Shown here in pieces: positions 1 through 9,426 of a DNA stretch of 64,000 nucleotides. Position numbers and translations under genes: made by a program. The first letter of the stretch is position 1; each line of letters opens with the position of its first letter. This DNA comes from Paracoccaceae bacterium Fryx2 (GTDB taxonomy: Bacteria; Pseudomonadota; Alphaproteobacteria; Rhodobacterales; Rhodobacteraceae): contig JAVSGI010000003.1 of the NCBI GenBank assembly GCA_032334235.1, forward strand, positions 806,001 to 870,000, written 5' to 3'. The notes beneath the pieces were generated by a model. It did no database searches. It was not told where the DNA came from and saw nothing but the letters and a program-made list of their open reading frames with translations.

Positions 1-104
1 AGTGCCCCGGGCGCGCCCAGCGCCAGCAGCGCCCCCACCGCAGCCAGCACACGCAGGGCCCGCGCCAGCCGCGCCTTCACAACAACCAGAGCCGGACCAG
101 CCAT
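1..104 (-). CDS. Exported or membrane-anchored hypothetical protein (N-terminus only)
   Basis: The gene reads off the left edge on the minus strand. The ATG at 104 opens 34 codons: a short N-terminal stretch ending in Lys and Arg residues, then an Ala/Leu/Val-rich hydrophobic run. This is the form of a signal peptide or N-terminal membrane anchor. A GTG a few codons upstream is an alternative start. The mature part lies outside the window, so no function can be assigned. Confidence 0.45.
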   Translation of the reverse strand, partial: MAGPALVVVKARLARALRVLAAVGALLALGAPGA

Positions 105-502
105 CTCGACCACGATCCCTTCCTTGCGGTTCCTGCGGGTTTCCGCCCTGTGGCAGAATGGGTGCCACTGCCCGGTGAAACCGTCCGCCAAACGGCGTTC
201 GGGCCGTCATTCCAATTATGTCACGGATCAGACCCTGAGTCTGCGCATTCAAGAAGCCCGCCGATCCCCGTGCAACGGTTCGAGGCGGGTCGCGTGCGTG
301 GGGTCATCGCTTCGGGGCGGCGCCGTCCCGACCCGGACGCATCGCGGCTGCAATGATCGCGTCACGCCATGTTGGCATTGGCAATCCAAGCGACTCCACC
401 GCCCCGGCGAACGTGCATTCACCAGACCACCGCCGCGCCCAGGGTCAGGACCCATGATCTTGCACGCGCGGCGTGATTCAGCCCCCGCACGAAGACTGAA
501 CG
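105..502. other. Gene-poor stretch with no recognisable feature
   Basis: About 400 bases between the exported-protein start and the IS5-family fragment. Open frames here overlap on both strands, lack good ribosome-binding sites and resemble no protein I know. No tRNA fold was seen. The last 40 bases are probably the left end of the adjacent IS. Confidence 0.5.
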
Positions 503-704
503 ATGAGCAACCTGTTCTGGCTGACGGACGCGCAGATGGCGCGACTTCAGCCGCTATTTCCGAAGAGCCACGGCAAGCCCCGCGTCGATGACCGGCGGGT
601 GCTGATCGGAATGGCAGTCATCAATCGCAATGGCTTAGGATGGCGCGGCCTGAGAAGCATGGCCCGCCAAAGACCCTCTACAACCGTCGGAAGCGGTCGA
701 GCGA
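503..704 (+). pseudogene. IS5-family transposase, N-terminal fragment, frameshifted
   Basis: The ATG at 503 opens the classic IS5-family N-terminus (MSNLFWLTDAQMARLQPLFP, then a KPRVDDRRVL helix and an INRNGLGWR motif). After about 52 codons the frame is lost. The next family segment, HGPPKTLYNRRKR, continues in another frame. It then runs into unrelated phage-like sequence near 705. The catalytic DDE domain is absent, so this is a dead fragment. Confidence 0.8.
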
Positions 705-905
705 CCCTGCACGACCACCTCGATCTCGGCACGCTGCTGGCAGTGCCAGCGCAGCGGCGACAGCGTGACCTCCGGCACTCCCGGTTCGCCGTCACGCAGG
801 ATCAGGAGGCCAGCGGCACGTTCGGGAAGCACTTCGCCGCGCAGGGCCGTGGCGAGCCGCGATGAGAGGCGCGCGTGCCGCGCGTTGAGATATGGTTTCG
901 CGGAG
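705..905 (-). pseudogene. Relic of prophage/GTA-associated acyl-CoA-transferase-like tail gene (copy A)
   Basis: On the minus strand, one frame contains TALRGEVLPER, LLILRDGEPGVPEVTLSPLR and AEIEVVVQG. These are the signature of a small protein family of rhodobacterial prophages, usually annotated acyl-CoA transferase but found among tail genes. A diverged copy lies at 9427-9867. The start is frameshifted and the 3' part is missing, so this is a fragment next to an IS5 fragment. Confidence 0.6.
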
Positions 906-1189
906 GCTGGGGAAAAGAAAACTTCCATGCGAAAGGCGAACTGGCGAACTCGTCCGTGCAAGTTGCCACCCCGTGAAGCGTCCCTTCGACGACCACCCGA
1001 CCGACAGATCGCCGCCGAAAGCCGGCAAGGAATGCGCCCTTCCACATATGCCTTTCCGGCGAAAGTAACAGCCGTGCGTTTTTTGTCGTCGCAAGAAACA
1101 GGCTTGCGCTATACCAAAAAGAAAAAATGATAGACCAGAATGTTGGACAGGTGGGTTGCCCACGGGAGCCCCCACAGGGAGGCTTGAAG

Positions 1190-2044
1190 ATGCTCGCAAA
1201 GATACTCGTCCCCGTGCGTGGTGATGGCATGGGCAAAACGGTCATCACCCATGCGGCGGTGCTGGCCCACCGGCACAAGGCGCATATCGTTGTCGCGCAT
1301 TGCCGCCTGAGCCCACAAGACATGATGCCCCACAGAATTGCGCTGCCAGCCTTTGCCCGCAAGGCCATCGTGTCGCAGGCGGCGCAGCTGGCTGACCAGG
1401 AGGAGACGGCCCTGCGCTCCTCGCTCCACGCCTTCGCGGCCGAGCTTGACCTTGCCGAAACCGACAAACCTGATGGCACCCGGGCAACGGTGGAGTTCAT
1501 CGAGGAATTCGGCACCATGGCAGAGGTGATCAAGCACAACGGGCGGCTTGCCGACCTCGTCGTGGTGGCCAAGCCCGACCGCGACCGTAATCTGGGCACC
1601 AACGCCCTGAAGTCGGGCTTGTTTCAGACCGGTCGGCCCATCCTGATGTGCCCTCCCCGCACCGAGGTTTCAGGCGACTTTGCCGCGCATCTGGCCGTCG
1701 CCTGGAACGGGTCACTCGAGGCCGCAAGAACTGTCGCGCTCACTCTGGACCTTGTTTCAGCAGCGGAACGGGTGACGATCCTGGCCGTCGGGCGTGGACA
1801 GCCTCATGCGGCTTCGCCAGAGGAACTCCTCGATTATTACCGTCTGCGCGGGATCAAGGCCGAGATCTGCCGCTTCGAGGCCCGCTCTCCGGGCCCGGCG
1901 TTGCTCAAGAAGACCAAGGACATCGGTGCAGGTGTTTTGGTCATGGGTGCCTATGGGCAAAGCCATGAACGCGAGACGCTGTTTGGCGGAAACACGCAGA
2001 CCGTCGTGGACAAAGCCGACATCCTGGTCGTGATGGCACACTAG
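1190..2044 (+). CDS. Universal stress protein (UspA family, two-domain length)
   Basis: This encodes a 284-residue cytoplasmic stress protein with two tandem Usp-type folds. The N-terminus has the family opening AKILVPV. The C-terminal half carries the ATP-binding signature (VLVMGAYGQSHERE followed by GG and T/V), ending in the typical ILVVMAH strand. The ATG at 1190 has a good ribosome-binding site (GGGAGG), so I prefer it to an in-frame start 63 bases upstream. The tct operon starts 121 bases downstream in the same direction. Usp proteins bind ATP and support survival under stress; the specific role is unknown. Confidence 0.88.
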   Translation: MLAKILVPVRGDGMGKTVITHAAVLAHRHKAHIVVAHCRLSPQDMMPHRIALPAFARKAIVSQAAQLADQEETALRSSLHAFAAELDLAETDKPDGTRATVEFIEEFGTMAEVIKHNGRLADLVVVAKPDRDRNLGTNALKSGLFQTGRPILMCPPRTEVSGDFAAHLAVAWNGSLEAARTVALTLDLVSAAERVTILAVGRGQPHAASPEELLDYYRLRGIKAEICRFEARSPGPALLKKTKDIGAGVLVMGAYGQSHERETLFGGNTQTVVDKADILVVMAH

Positions 2045-2071
2045 AAGTTTGATCTTGCGCGCAACAAAAGG

Positions 2072-2101
2072 TTGCCCGGAAAGAAAACCTCGCAATATAG
2101 T
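2072..2101 (+). promoter_or_regulatory. Candidate housekeeping promoter of the tct operon
   Basis: TTGCCC at 2072-2077 and TATAGT at 2096-2101 are separated by 18 bases, about 63 bases before the tctC start codon. It lies in the only real gap upstream of the operon. Confidence 0.4.
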
Positions 2102-2164
2102 GTCTATCAGAGAGCTTCTGCCCACGCAGGCGGTGCCCGGTTCCCATCACGGAGGAGAAGACTT

Positions 2165-3136
2165 ATGCCGATTACGAAGCGCGCCTTCTTGACCTTGTCC
2201 TGCGCGGCGCTGGCCACCATGACCCCGACACTTGCCCTCGCACAGGAATGGCAACCCCGACGCCCGATTGATTTCGTGATCATGGCCGGGCCAGGAGGAG
2301 GGGCTGACCAGATCGCGCGGTTCATCCAGTCGGTGGCCGAGAAGATGGACCTCTCAAAGCGACCGCTCGTGCCGAACAACAAGGGTGGCGGTTCGGGGGC
2401 CGAGGCACTGCTGCACGTCAATGGCGCGGGCGACCCCGACCACACGATCCTTGTGACGCTTAACTCGTTCTTCACCACGCCGCTGCGGCAGGCAAACCTG
2501 GGGATCGACATCCAGAACTTCACGCCCATCGCGTTGATGGGGGTCGATCCCTTCGTGCTGTGGGTTCATGCTAAGTCCGGGATCACCACCGTGGACCAGT
2601 TCGTGGAAAAGGCGCGCGAGATGAACGGCGAGTTCGTCATGGGCGGCACCGGCACGGGGCAGGAAGATTCTATCGTGATTGCATTTCTGGCAGGCGCCTA
2701 TGACCTGAAGATCAAGTACATACCCTATGACGGCGGCGGGGCGGTTGCCCGCGATCTGGCCGGTCAGCAGGTGATGGCGACGGTAAACAACCCGGCCGAG
2801 GCCAAGGGGTTCTACGAGGCGGGCGACTTCGTGCCGCTGCTGGCATTTTCGGATGAACGTCTGGCGGCCTTTCCCGACGTGCCGACGATTCGCGAACTCG
2901 GACACGATTTTTCCTACGCCAACCAGCGGGCCGTGGTCGGTGCACCCGGAATGTCGGAGGAGGCAGCGGAATACTACCGCTCGATCTTCACCACGATCTA
3001 CGAAAGCGAGGACTGGCAGGGCTATCTTGCCTCTGAAAGCCTGTCGCCGCTGTGGATGAACGCCGACGAGCAGCGCGCCTACTGGGCGAAGGAAGTCGAA
3101 AGTCACCGCGCCCTGCTGGCTGCGCTGGATAGTTGA
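2165..3136 (+). CDS. tctC: Tripartite tricarboxylate transporter substrate-binding protein TctC
   Basis: Periplasmic solute-binding component of a TTT-family carboxylate importer, 323 residues. It has a cleavable signal peptide (MPITKRAFLTLSCAALA... ending LALAQE). The first mature strand is followed by the family's PGGGADQIARF loop. The ATG at 2165 is preceded by GGAGGA at good spacing, so I reject the longer frame from 2072. It captures a di- or tricarboxylate (the exact ligand cannot be read from sequence) and delivers it to TctAB, which are encoded directly downstream. Confidence 0.9.
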   Translation: MPITKRAFLTLSCAALATMTPTLALAQEWQPRRPIDFVIMAGPGGGADQIARFIQSVAEKMDLSKRPLVPNNKGGGSGAEALLHVNGAGDPDHTILVTLNSFFTTPLRQANLGIDIQNFTPIALMGVDPFVLWVHAKSGITTVDQFVEKAREMNGEFVMGGTGTGQEDSIVIAFLAGAYDLKIKYIPYDGGGAVARDLAGQQVMATVNNPAEAKGFYEAGDFVPLLAFSDERLAAFPDVPTIRELGHDFSYANQRAVVGAPGMSEEAAEYYRSIFTTIYESEDWQGYLASESLSPLWMNADEQRAYWAKEVESHRALLAALDS

Positions 3137-3174
3137 GCCTTCGACGATCCGGGCCTGAACGGCAGGGGATTTTT

Positions 3175-3678
3175 ATGCGCTACGGCGAAATTCTGACCGC
3201 GTGCGTTCTGGCGCTCTTCTCGATCTATCTCATGTGGAAGAGCGCCGACCTGCCGATCGGCTACATCGAGGGAAAGGGTCCTGGCGGCGGGGCCTGGCCG
3301 TTCTGGCTTTCGGCGGTCATGCTGATTTCCTGCATAGCGATTGCGATCAATTGGGTGCGTGGAACCAGCCCGCTGTCGAAGTCGGACAAGCCGTTTCTGG
3401 ACAGCCATGGCTGGCGGATGATCGGGCTGGTCGGCGGCGGGTTGATCGGCTTTGTCGCCCTGATCGCGGTCATCTCGATGTACGGGGCAATCGCTGTCTT
3501 CCTGCTCTATTACCTGCGGTTTCTGGGACGACATTCCTGGGCGTTGAGCATCGGGCTGTCGGTCGCTACACCGATCCTGTTTTTCTTCTTCTTCGAGGGG
3601 GCGATGCGGATCACAATGCCGACCGGATTGCCATTCATGGACCCGGTGTTCGATTTTCTTTACGAAATCATCTACTAG
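3175..3678 (+). CDS. tctB: Tripartite tricarboxylate transporter small membrane subunit TctB
   Basis: Encodes a 167-residue inner-membrane protein with four hydrophobic segments. It includes the characteristic loop after the first helix (YIEGKGPGGGAWPFW), matching the TctB/DUF1468 family. It lies 38 bases after tctC and just before tctA, the normal gene order. With TctA it forms the secondary transporter driven by an ion gradient. Start ATG 3175 follows CAGGGG. Confidence 0.88.
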   Translation: MRYGEILTACVLALFSIYLMWKSADLPIGYIEGKGPGGGAWPFWLSAVMLISCIAIAINWVRGTSPLSKSDKPFLDSHGWRMIGLVGGGLIGFVALIAVISMYGAIAVFLLYYLRFLGRHSWALSIGLSVATPILFFFFFEGAMRITMPTGLPFMDPVFDFLYEIIY

Positions 3679-3690
3679 GCGGTGTCTGCG

Positions 3691-5211
3691 ATGGAAATCC
3701 TCTCCCTTCTTGGCAGCGGCATGTTGTTGTCTTTGCAGCCCCTGAACCTTCTGTTGATCCTGCTGGGTGTCACGGTCGGGCTTTTCATCGGGGCGATGCC
3801 TGGGCTGGGGTCGGTCAACGGGGTTGCGATCCTGCTGCCGATCACCTTTCTGGTTCCGCCCACCGGGGCAATCATTTTCCTGGCCGCGATCTACTATGGT
3901 GCCATGTATGGCGGCGCGATCTCGTCCATTACGCTCGGCATCCCCGGGGCGTCGACGGCAGTCGCGACGACGTTTGACGGCAGGCCCCTTGCCCGTCAGG
4001 GCCGGGCCAGCCTTGCGCTGGTCACGGCGGCGCTGGCCTCGTTCGTGGGGGGCAGCGTGGCCAATGTCATCTTCACGCTGTTCGCGCCCGTGTTGGCCAG
4101 CGTCGCGCTGTCTTTCGGGCCACCTGAAATTTTTGCCCTGATGCTGCTGGCCTTTGCGACCTTCGTGGGGCTTGGCGGTGACGACATACCCAAGACGATC
4201 TTTTCCATCTGTTTCGGGCTGGTTCTTGGCGCTGTCGGGTTCGACCAGATATCGGGCGCGCCGCGCCTTGTGCTGTTCGAAATCAATGGCTTCCTGCAGG
4301 GCATCGGGTTTCTGGTGCTGGCGATCGGGGTCTACGGCATTGGCGAGATGCTGTGGACGATCGAGGAATCCCGCGGCGAGATCGAAAGCTCCAACCCGAA
4401 GATGACGATGCGGGGCATGGCATCCGACGCGGCAGAGGCAACGCGCGACGGCTGGAAGGGCATGACGATCGGATCGCTGCTGGGCTTTTTCGTCGGCATC
4501 CTTCCAGCCGCCGGCGCGACGCCTGCTTCGCTGATGTCCTATGGTGTGGCCAAGATGATTTCCCGCAAACCCGAAGAATTCGGGCGCGGCAAGGTCGACG
4601 GCATCTCGGCGCCCGAGTCTGCGAACAACTCCGCCTCGACCGGGTCGATGCTGCCCATGCTGACGCTGGGGATTCCCGGCTCGCCGACGACAGCCATTCT
4701 CCTCGGCGGCATGGTCATGTGGGGCTTGACGCCGGGACCGCGGCTGTTTCTGGACGAGCCCGAGTTCGTTTGGGGGTTGATCGGATCCTTCTACATCTCG
4801 AACCTCGCCGCGCTCGTGATCAATCTCGCGTTCATCCCGGTGTTCATCTGGATGCTGCGGATGCCGTTCAGCGTGCTTGCACCCATGATCTTCGTGCTGT
4901 CGATCGTCGGGGGCTATGCTGCGATGAACGACATGTTCGACATCTGGCTGATCCTGATCTTCGGCATCGGGGCCTTTGTGCTGCGGCGGCTCGACTATCC
5001 GCTGGCGCCGGCCGTTCTGGCCATCGTGCTGGGCCCGATTGCCGAGCCGACGCTGCGCCAGTCGCTGCTCTTGTCATCGGGCGATCTGTCGATCTTCTTT
5101 ACCCGCCCCATCGCCGGGCCGATAACTGTCGTCGCTTTAATCCTGATCTTCCTGCCCGCCTTCAAGCTGCTGCGGCGCGGGGGAGCCAAGGGGCGCGATA
5201 AGGCCACCTGA
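3691..5211 (+). CDS. tctA: Tripartite tricarboxylate transporter large permease TctA
   Basis: Large transport subunit, 506 residues, with about 11-12 hydrophobic segments. Family hallmarks are visible: GAMPGLGSVNG near the N-terminus, YGGAISSITLGIPG, and the duplicated LGIPGSPTTA with SAPESANNS in the second half. I chose the ATG at 3691; a GTG at 3682 is also possible. The stop codon is followed immediately by a truncated IS66 element, so any native terminator or downstream operon gene has been lost. Confidence 0.92.
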   Translation: MEILSLLGSGMLLSLQPLNLLLILLGVTVGLFIGAMPGLGSVNGVAILLPITFLVPPTGAIIFLAAIYYGAMYGGAISSITLGIPGASTAVATTFDGRPLARQGRASLALVTAALASFVGGSVANVIFTLFAPVLASVALSFGPPEIFALMLLAFATFVGLGGDDIPKTIFSICFGLVLGAVGFDQISGAPRLVLFEINGFLQGIGFLVLAIGVYGIGEMLWTIEESRGEIESSNPKMTMRGMASDAAEATRDGWKGMTIGSLLGFFVGILPAAGATPASLMSYGVAKMISRKPEEFGRGKVDGISAPESANNSASTGSMLPMLTLGIPGSPTTAILLGGMVMWGLTPGPRLFLDEPEFVWGLIGSFYISNLAALVINLAFIPVFIWMLRMPFSVLAPMIFVLSIVGGYAAMNDMFDIWLILIFGIGAFVLRRLDYPLAPAVLAIVLGPIAEPTLRQSLLLSSGDLSIFFTRPIAGPITVVALILIFLPAFKLLRRGGAKGRDKAT

Positions 5212-5213
5212 CT

Positions 5214-5567
5214 CGACACCGCGCCCCGCTTCTTTGGACGGATGAAGATAAGCGGTCGATCTGCCAGCAGACGACGGCGCCAGGCGTTTCCGTGGCTCAG
5301 TTGGCGCTTCGCTATTCGGTGAACGCGAACCTGATCTTCAAATGGCTGCGTGATCCCAGGCATCGGCCCAAGTTTGGACCGGGATCAGAGGAAGCAGGTT
5401 TGCGCTTTCTGCCGATGGAGATCGTCAAGGAAGCGCCGATCACCCGACCGATGCCTTTTGCAGAGAACCACATCGAGATCGAACTGGCGGGTGGGCACCG
5501 GATGCGCATCAGCGGTGGATATGATCCTGAAGCCTTGGCGCGGCTAATCCGGGGTCTGTCGGTTTGA
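5214..5567 (+). pseudogene. tnpA: IS66-family TnpA (OrfA), 5'-truncated
   Basis: The open frame begins right after the tctA stop. It contains WTDEDKRSICQQTTAPG (helix-turn-helix region), NANLIFKWLRD and the C-terminal [18 protein letters not shown] typical of IS66 accessory protein TnpA. No start codon lies before the conserved region, so the first residues and the IS end are missing. It overlaps tnpB at its stop. Confidence 0.8.
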
Positions 5568-5911
5568 TCCCGGTTCCGGGCAACAAGCGGGTCTGGCTGG
5601 AAGCGGGCGTCACCGACATGCGAAAGGGCTTTGCGGCGCTGGCAGCGCAGGCCGAAGCGGTGCTGCAGCTGGATCCGTTTGCCGGGCATCTCTTTGTCTT
5701 CCGGGGTCGTCGCGGCGACGTGGTCAAAGTCATCTCGTGGGATGGTCTGGGCGCCTGCATGTTCCTGAAGCGGCTGGAGAAAGGGCGGCTCGTCTGGCGC
5801 TCGGCCAAGGAGGGGAAGGTGGCGCTGACGCCTGCACAGTTGTCGATGCTGCTGGAGTGGATCGACTGGCGGCCACCGCAGCGGACGTGGCGGCCTTTGG
5901 CAGCGGGATAA
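5564..5911 (+). CDS. tnpB: IS66-family accessory protein TnpB (OrfB)
   Basis: A full-length 115-residue IS66 Orf2 protein. It shows [46 protein letters not shown] and a C-terminal [12 protein letters not shown]. It starts at TTG, overlapping the tnpA stop. The element has no tnpC (the DDE transposase), so it cannot move by itself. Sequence after 5911 already belongs to a second, different IS66-type element. Confidence 0.88.
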   Translation: MIPVPGNKRVWLEAGVTDMRKGFAALAAQAEAVLQLDPFAGHLFVFRGRRGDVVKVISWDGLGACMFLKRLEKGRLVWRSAKEGKVALTPAQLSMLLEWIDWRPPQRTWRPLAAG

Positions 5912-6066
5912 TCTGCAGGGCCTGCAAGAGAAGGATTCCCACAACGAATACAGTGCGATAAACTTCCCGTATGCTCGATCAGACGTGAGCGCGACGAGCG
6001 GGGCATCTTGCGCACTGGTGGGCGTTTGCGGAGATTTGTCGCCTGACTTGCGAGGAGCACAGGTGA

Positions 6067-6450
6067 ATGGATTGGGTCGAAGCTGATGCCATGCTTCAAG
6101 GCAGGCATGAAGACGGAGATTATCGCCGGATCGAGGTGATAACGGGGAAGCGGCGTAGACGTAACTGGACCGCCGAGGAGAAGGCAAGGATCGTTTCGGA
6201 GAGCGCGGAGCCGGGTGCGTCCATTTCCGACGTGGCGCGCCGTTGGGGTGTGAACCGAGGCCTGCTGACGGTTTGGCGACGCCATGTTGGCCTGGTTCAG
6301 GCGCGTCCGACACGCGGGACCGCAACGGGGCTGCACTTCGTCCCGATATCGATTGCCGGCGACGATCGTCCTCTTTGTCGTGATCTGGATGCGGCGGTTT
6401 CCGGTCTGGCGAGTGATCCGGGTGGTGTCGCGGGAGTGGTGGAAATTTGA
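6067..6450 (+). pseudogene. Second IS66-type TnpA, 3'-truncated
   Basis: The ATG at 6067 opens a 127-codon frame. It has the Orf1 helix-turn-helix pattern (RRNWTAEEKARIVSES, ISDVARRWGVNRGLLTVWRR) and a linker with a LHFVPISI strand. The usual C-terminal strand pair is broken at GVVEI, where the left end of an IS256-type element begins near 6455. The first part of this IS66 (IS end plus start of tnpA) has a diverged relic at about 23800-23950. Confidence 0.75.
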
Positions 6451-6454
6451 AGGC

Positions 6455-7172
6455 GGCGTAATCTCCGGGTGAACTGAAACCCACCCAGCCGGCGGCGCCA
6501 ACCGCCAGGGAGATCACGCCATGAACGACATTACCGACAGCTCGGCCTTTTCGCTACTGCCCGACACGACCGGGTATGACCCGATCGAGGAGCGCCTGCG
6601 GGCGAGCGTCCGCGCGACCATCGAGACCATGTTTGAAGAGGAACTGGCCGAGTTTCTCGGCCGCATGCGCTACGGTCGCGGCGACGAGAAGGCGAAGGGC
6701 TATCGCCACGGGCACCGCGAGCGGCAGCTGACCGGCACCTTCGGCACCGAAACGGTGCGCGTGCCCCGCGCCCGGGTCGAGGACGAGGACGGCAAGGCTA
6801 AGGAATGGCGCTCGAAGGCGCTGCCGCGCTACCAGCGGCTGACGAAGAAGGCCGAGGCGCTGATCGCGGCGGTCTATCTTGCCGGGACCAACACCCGGCG
6901 CGTCAAGCGGGCGCTGTTCGGGCTGTTCGAGGGCGCCGTCAGCAAGGATGTGGTCAGCCGGGCCTGGCGCAAGGTGAAGGTGGACTGGGATGCCTGGTCG
7001 GCCCGCAGCCTGGCCGAAGAGGACATCGTCCGGCTGATCCTCGACGGCACCGTGATCCGGACCCGGCTGGACCGCAAGGCCACCAACATCTCGGTTCTGG
7101 CGGCGATCGGCATCCGCCGCGACGGGCAGAAGGTATTGTTATCCATCAAGAACATGGGCGGAGAGAGCACAT
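6455..7172 (+). pseudogene. IS256-family transposase, N-terminal part, cut by IS3
   Basis: The ATG at 6521 opens an IS256/Mutator-type transposase. It has the N-terminal region (EELAEFLGRMRYGRGDEKAKGYRHGHRERQ), GTFGTETVRVPRAR, the TRRV motif and the first catalytic Asp in LILDGTVIRTRLD. The reading stops after about 217 codons at 7172, where an IS3 element begins. The other half is not found on the far side of that IS3, so the rest has been deleted. Confidence 0.85.
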
Positions 7173-7223
7173 TGAACCGCCCCGGGTTTACCGGAGGGCA
7201 AAACTCTCGGAGAATTGCCCGTT

Positions 7224-7565
7224 ATGGAACAGACCTCAAAGAAGAAGACCTCGAAGCCGTATTCACCTGAGTTCCGCGAGCGTGCGGTGCGGCTGGCGAT
7301 GGAACACCGCGATGATTATCAGAGCGAGGCTGCGGCGCTGACGGCGATTGCAGGTAAATTGGGCTGTTCGACGGACAGCCTTCGCGTCTGGATGCGACAG
7401 GTCCAGCGCGATGGTGGCGAACGGCCGGGACCTACCAGCGCTGAGATCGCGCGGATCAAAGAGCTTGAGCGCGAGAACCGGGAACTGCGGCAAGCGAACG
7501 AGATTCTGCGCAAAGCTTCAGCGTATTTTGCCCAGGCGGAGCTCGACCGCCCGTTTCGCAAATGA
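7224..7565 (+). CDS. IS3-family transposase OrfA (copy 1)
   Basis: A 113-residue DNA-binding protein with a helix-turn-helix (YSPEFRERAVRLAMEH, GCSTDSLRVWMRQ) and a C-terminal leucine-zipper-like coiled coil (RIKELERENRELRQANEIL). Its stop overlaps the orfB start in ATGA at 7562-7565. OrfB production may therefore be by translational coupling, or by frameshifting as in many IS3 elements. Confidence 0.92.
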   Translation: MEQTSKKKTSKPYSPEFRERAVRLAMEHRDDYQSEAAALTAIAGKLGCSTDSLRVWMRQVQRDGGERPGPTSAEIARIKELERENRELRQANEILRKASAYFAQAELDRPFRK

Positions 7566-8467
7566 CTGCTTTCATTGAGGAAAGCCGAGAGGCATTCGGG
7601 GTCGAGCCGATCTGCAGGGCACTGCAGTTTGCCCCTTCCACCTTTTATGACCGGCGGGCGATCATGCGTGATCCTGACCGGGCCTCGGCCCGGGCCAAAT
7701 CGGATGCCGCCCTGAGCCTCAAGATCGACGCGGCCTGGGATGCCAACCGCAAGCTCTATGGCGCGCGGAAGATCTGGCATGTTTTGCGACGGCAGGGTGA
7801 AGACGCCGCCCGCTGCACCGTGGAACGATTGATGCGCCATCTGGGCATCAGGGGCGTGGTCCGTGGCAAGAAGGTCATCACGACCAATCCTGACACGTCT
7901 CTGCCTTGCCCGGACGACAAGGTGAACCGGCTGTTCATGGCGGATCGGCCGAACAAGCTGTGGGTTTCAGATTTCACCTATGTGCCCACATGGTCCGGCA
8001 CCGTCTACGTGGCCTTCGTCATCGACGTCTTTGCACGTCGTATTGTCGGTTGGCGCGTCTCGACATCGATGAAGACCCAGTTTGTGCTCGACGCGCTGGA
8101 GCAAGCGATCTGGCAAAGAAAGACGCCGGATAACAAGAGCTTGGTCCACCATTCGGACCGCGGATCACAATACCTGTCGATCAAATACACCGAACGCCTG
8201 GCCAAGGCCGAGATCGACCTTTCCGTTGGAACAGTTGGCGATGCCTATGACAACGCCTTGGCTGAATGCGTCATCGGCCTGTTCAAGACAGAGGTCATCA
8301 ACCAGATCGGCCCCTGGAAATCAATGCGCGAGGTCGAATGGGAAACGCTGAAATGGATCGATTGGTATAACAACCGCCGCCTGCTTGGCCCAATCGGATA
8401 CATCCCACCCGCAGAAGCAGAGGAGGCGTTCTATGCAAACCTGAACTCACTCGATATGGTCGCGTAG
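7562..8467 (+). CDS. IS3-family transposase OrfB, DDE integrase (copy 1)
   Basis: A 301-residue rve-type catalytic protein. It has the YGARKIWHVLRRQG domain, then the DDE core: first Asp in NKLWVSDFTYVPTW, second in VHHSDRGSQYLSIKY, and Glu in DNALAECVIGLFK. The C-terminus has the usual WIDWYNNRRLLGPIGYIPP. The frame is intact. Confidence 0.93.
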   Translation: MTAFIEESREAFGVEPICRALQFAPSTFYDRRAIMRDPDRASARAKSDAALSLKIDAAWDANRKLYGARKIWHVLRRQGEDAARCTVERLMRHLGIRGVVRGKKVITTNPDTSLPCPDDKVNRLFMADRPNKLWVSDFTYVPTWSGTVYVAFVIDVFARRIVGWRVSTSMKTQFVLDALEQAIWQRKTPDNKSLVHHSDRGSQYLSIKYTERLAKAEIDLSVGTVGDAYDNALAECVIGLFKTEVINQIGPWKSMREVEWETLKWIDWYNNRRLLGPIGYIPPAEAEEAFYANLNSLDMVA

Positions 8468-8508
8468 TCATTGAACAAACCACCCTCCGGTAAACCCGGG
8501 GCGGTTCA

Positions 8509-8823
8509 GAGACCGCTGGCGAGGGCAGCGGTGCAGTGTTCGGACCGTTGCCTCGTTGATCTCGCTGGCGGCGAAGTCGAAGCCCGGGAGGTCCTTGCAG
8601 GCCGGGGTGAGGCGGAGCAGGAAACCGTCCGGGGGACTGTTTCCCCGCCGAACGCCGACTTCATGTGGTATGCGATGGAGCGGACCTCGCGTTCGGCCAG
8701 TTCGGCCTTCAGCAGTTGCGACAGGATCGGGATGGCAGCCTCAAAAGCTGTTGCCCCTTGCTCGATCAGATCGGTGACGGCCTGCGCCACTCCATGCATC
8801 TTCAGGCTGCGCGAGCCATGATG
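8509..8823 (-). pseudogene. istB: IS21-family helper ATPase IstB, N-terminal relic, frameshifted
   Basis: The minus-strand frame encodes an IstB N-terminus: MHGVAQAVTDLIEQGATAFE, then AELAEREVRSIAYHMKSA. After this the frame slips, and KDLPGFDFAASEINEATVR with LHRC continues in another frame. The Walker A region is missing because the IS3 element starts at 8508. It pairs with the istA relic just upstream on the same strand. Confidence 0.7.
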
Positions 8824-8844
8824 ACGATGGCGCCGCTGGCGGGA

Positions 8845-9325
8845 TCATGACGCATGGCGACCTCCGGCGATCTGGATACGCAGGCCGTCATAGCGTTCGA
8901 CATTCGCCTTGGGCTCGCGGCGCAAGGTCAGCGCCTTTTGCGTGTCGATGTTCGGGCCCGCCGTCTTGCCGCCAACCAACCGGTGCAGCAGGTTCAGCAC
9001 ATGGGTTTTGGTCGGCACGTCCTCGCTGAGGGCAAGTTCCACGGCAGTGAGCACGGCCTGTTCATCGTGCTGAAGCACCAGGGCGAGGATATCAACCATC
9101 TCGCGATCCCCGCCCGGTCGTCGCATCATCTGCTCCTGCAACTGTCTGAAGGCAGACGGCAATTCCATGAATGATGCGCCGTTCCCGAGGGCTCCGGGCT
9201 TGCGCTGGATGACAGCCAGATAATGCCGCCAGTCGTAGATCGTCCGCGCCGGCAGATCGTGACTGCGCTGGATCAGCCGGGCATGTTCACACAGGATGTT
9301 GCCCTCGGCCGCGTCACGCCACCCG
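8845..9325 (-). pseudogene. istA: IS21-family transposase IstA, C-terminal relic
   Basis: The minus strand encodes the conserved IstA C-terminal segment: ARTIYDWRHYLAVIQRKPGA, GDREMVDILALVLQHDEQAV, TKTHVLNLLHRLVGG, and ending with a YDGLRIQIAGG-like tail. The catalytic core and N-terminus are gone. The open frame continues upstream to 9402 into sequence I cannot assign. Together with 8509-8823 it is a fourth, dead IS21 element. Confidence 0.72.
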
Positions 9326-9426
9326 ATGCACGGGACGAAGGGGACAGGCGCATCGGGTGGAGCGGGTTTTTTCCGCGGTGGCATCTGGGAAGAGACCGCC
9401 ACGAGGTCGTGCCTGACGATGAACTT

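Larger units (their letters stand above)
7173..8508 (+). mobile_element. IS3-family insertion sequence, copy 1 (1336 bp, no target duplication)
   Basis: Inverted terminal repeats TGAACCGCCCCGGGTTTACC (from 7173) and its complement ending at 8508 bound an element with orfA and orfB. It appears identical to copy 2 at 24397-25732. The flanks differ: IS256 on the left and an istB relic on the right, with no matching short duplication (left ...GCACAT, right GAGACC...). This suggests deletion or recombination at the IS after insertion. Confidence 0.9.

Noticed and set aside
5509-6501. A 330-codon minus-strand open frame over the IS66 elements
   Set aside because: Antisense to recognisable IS66 proteins; no resemblance to known proteins.
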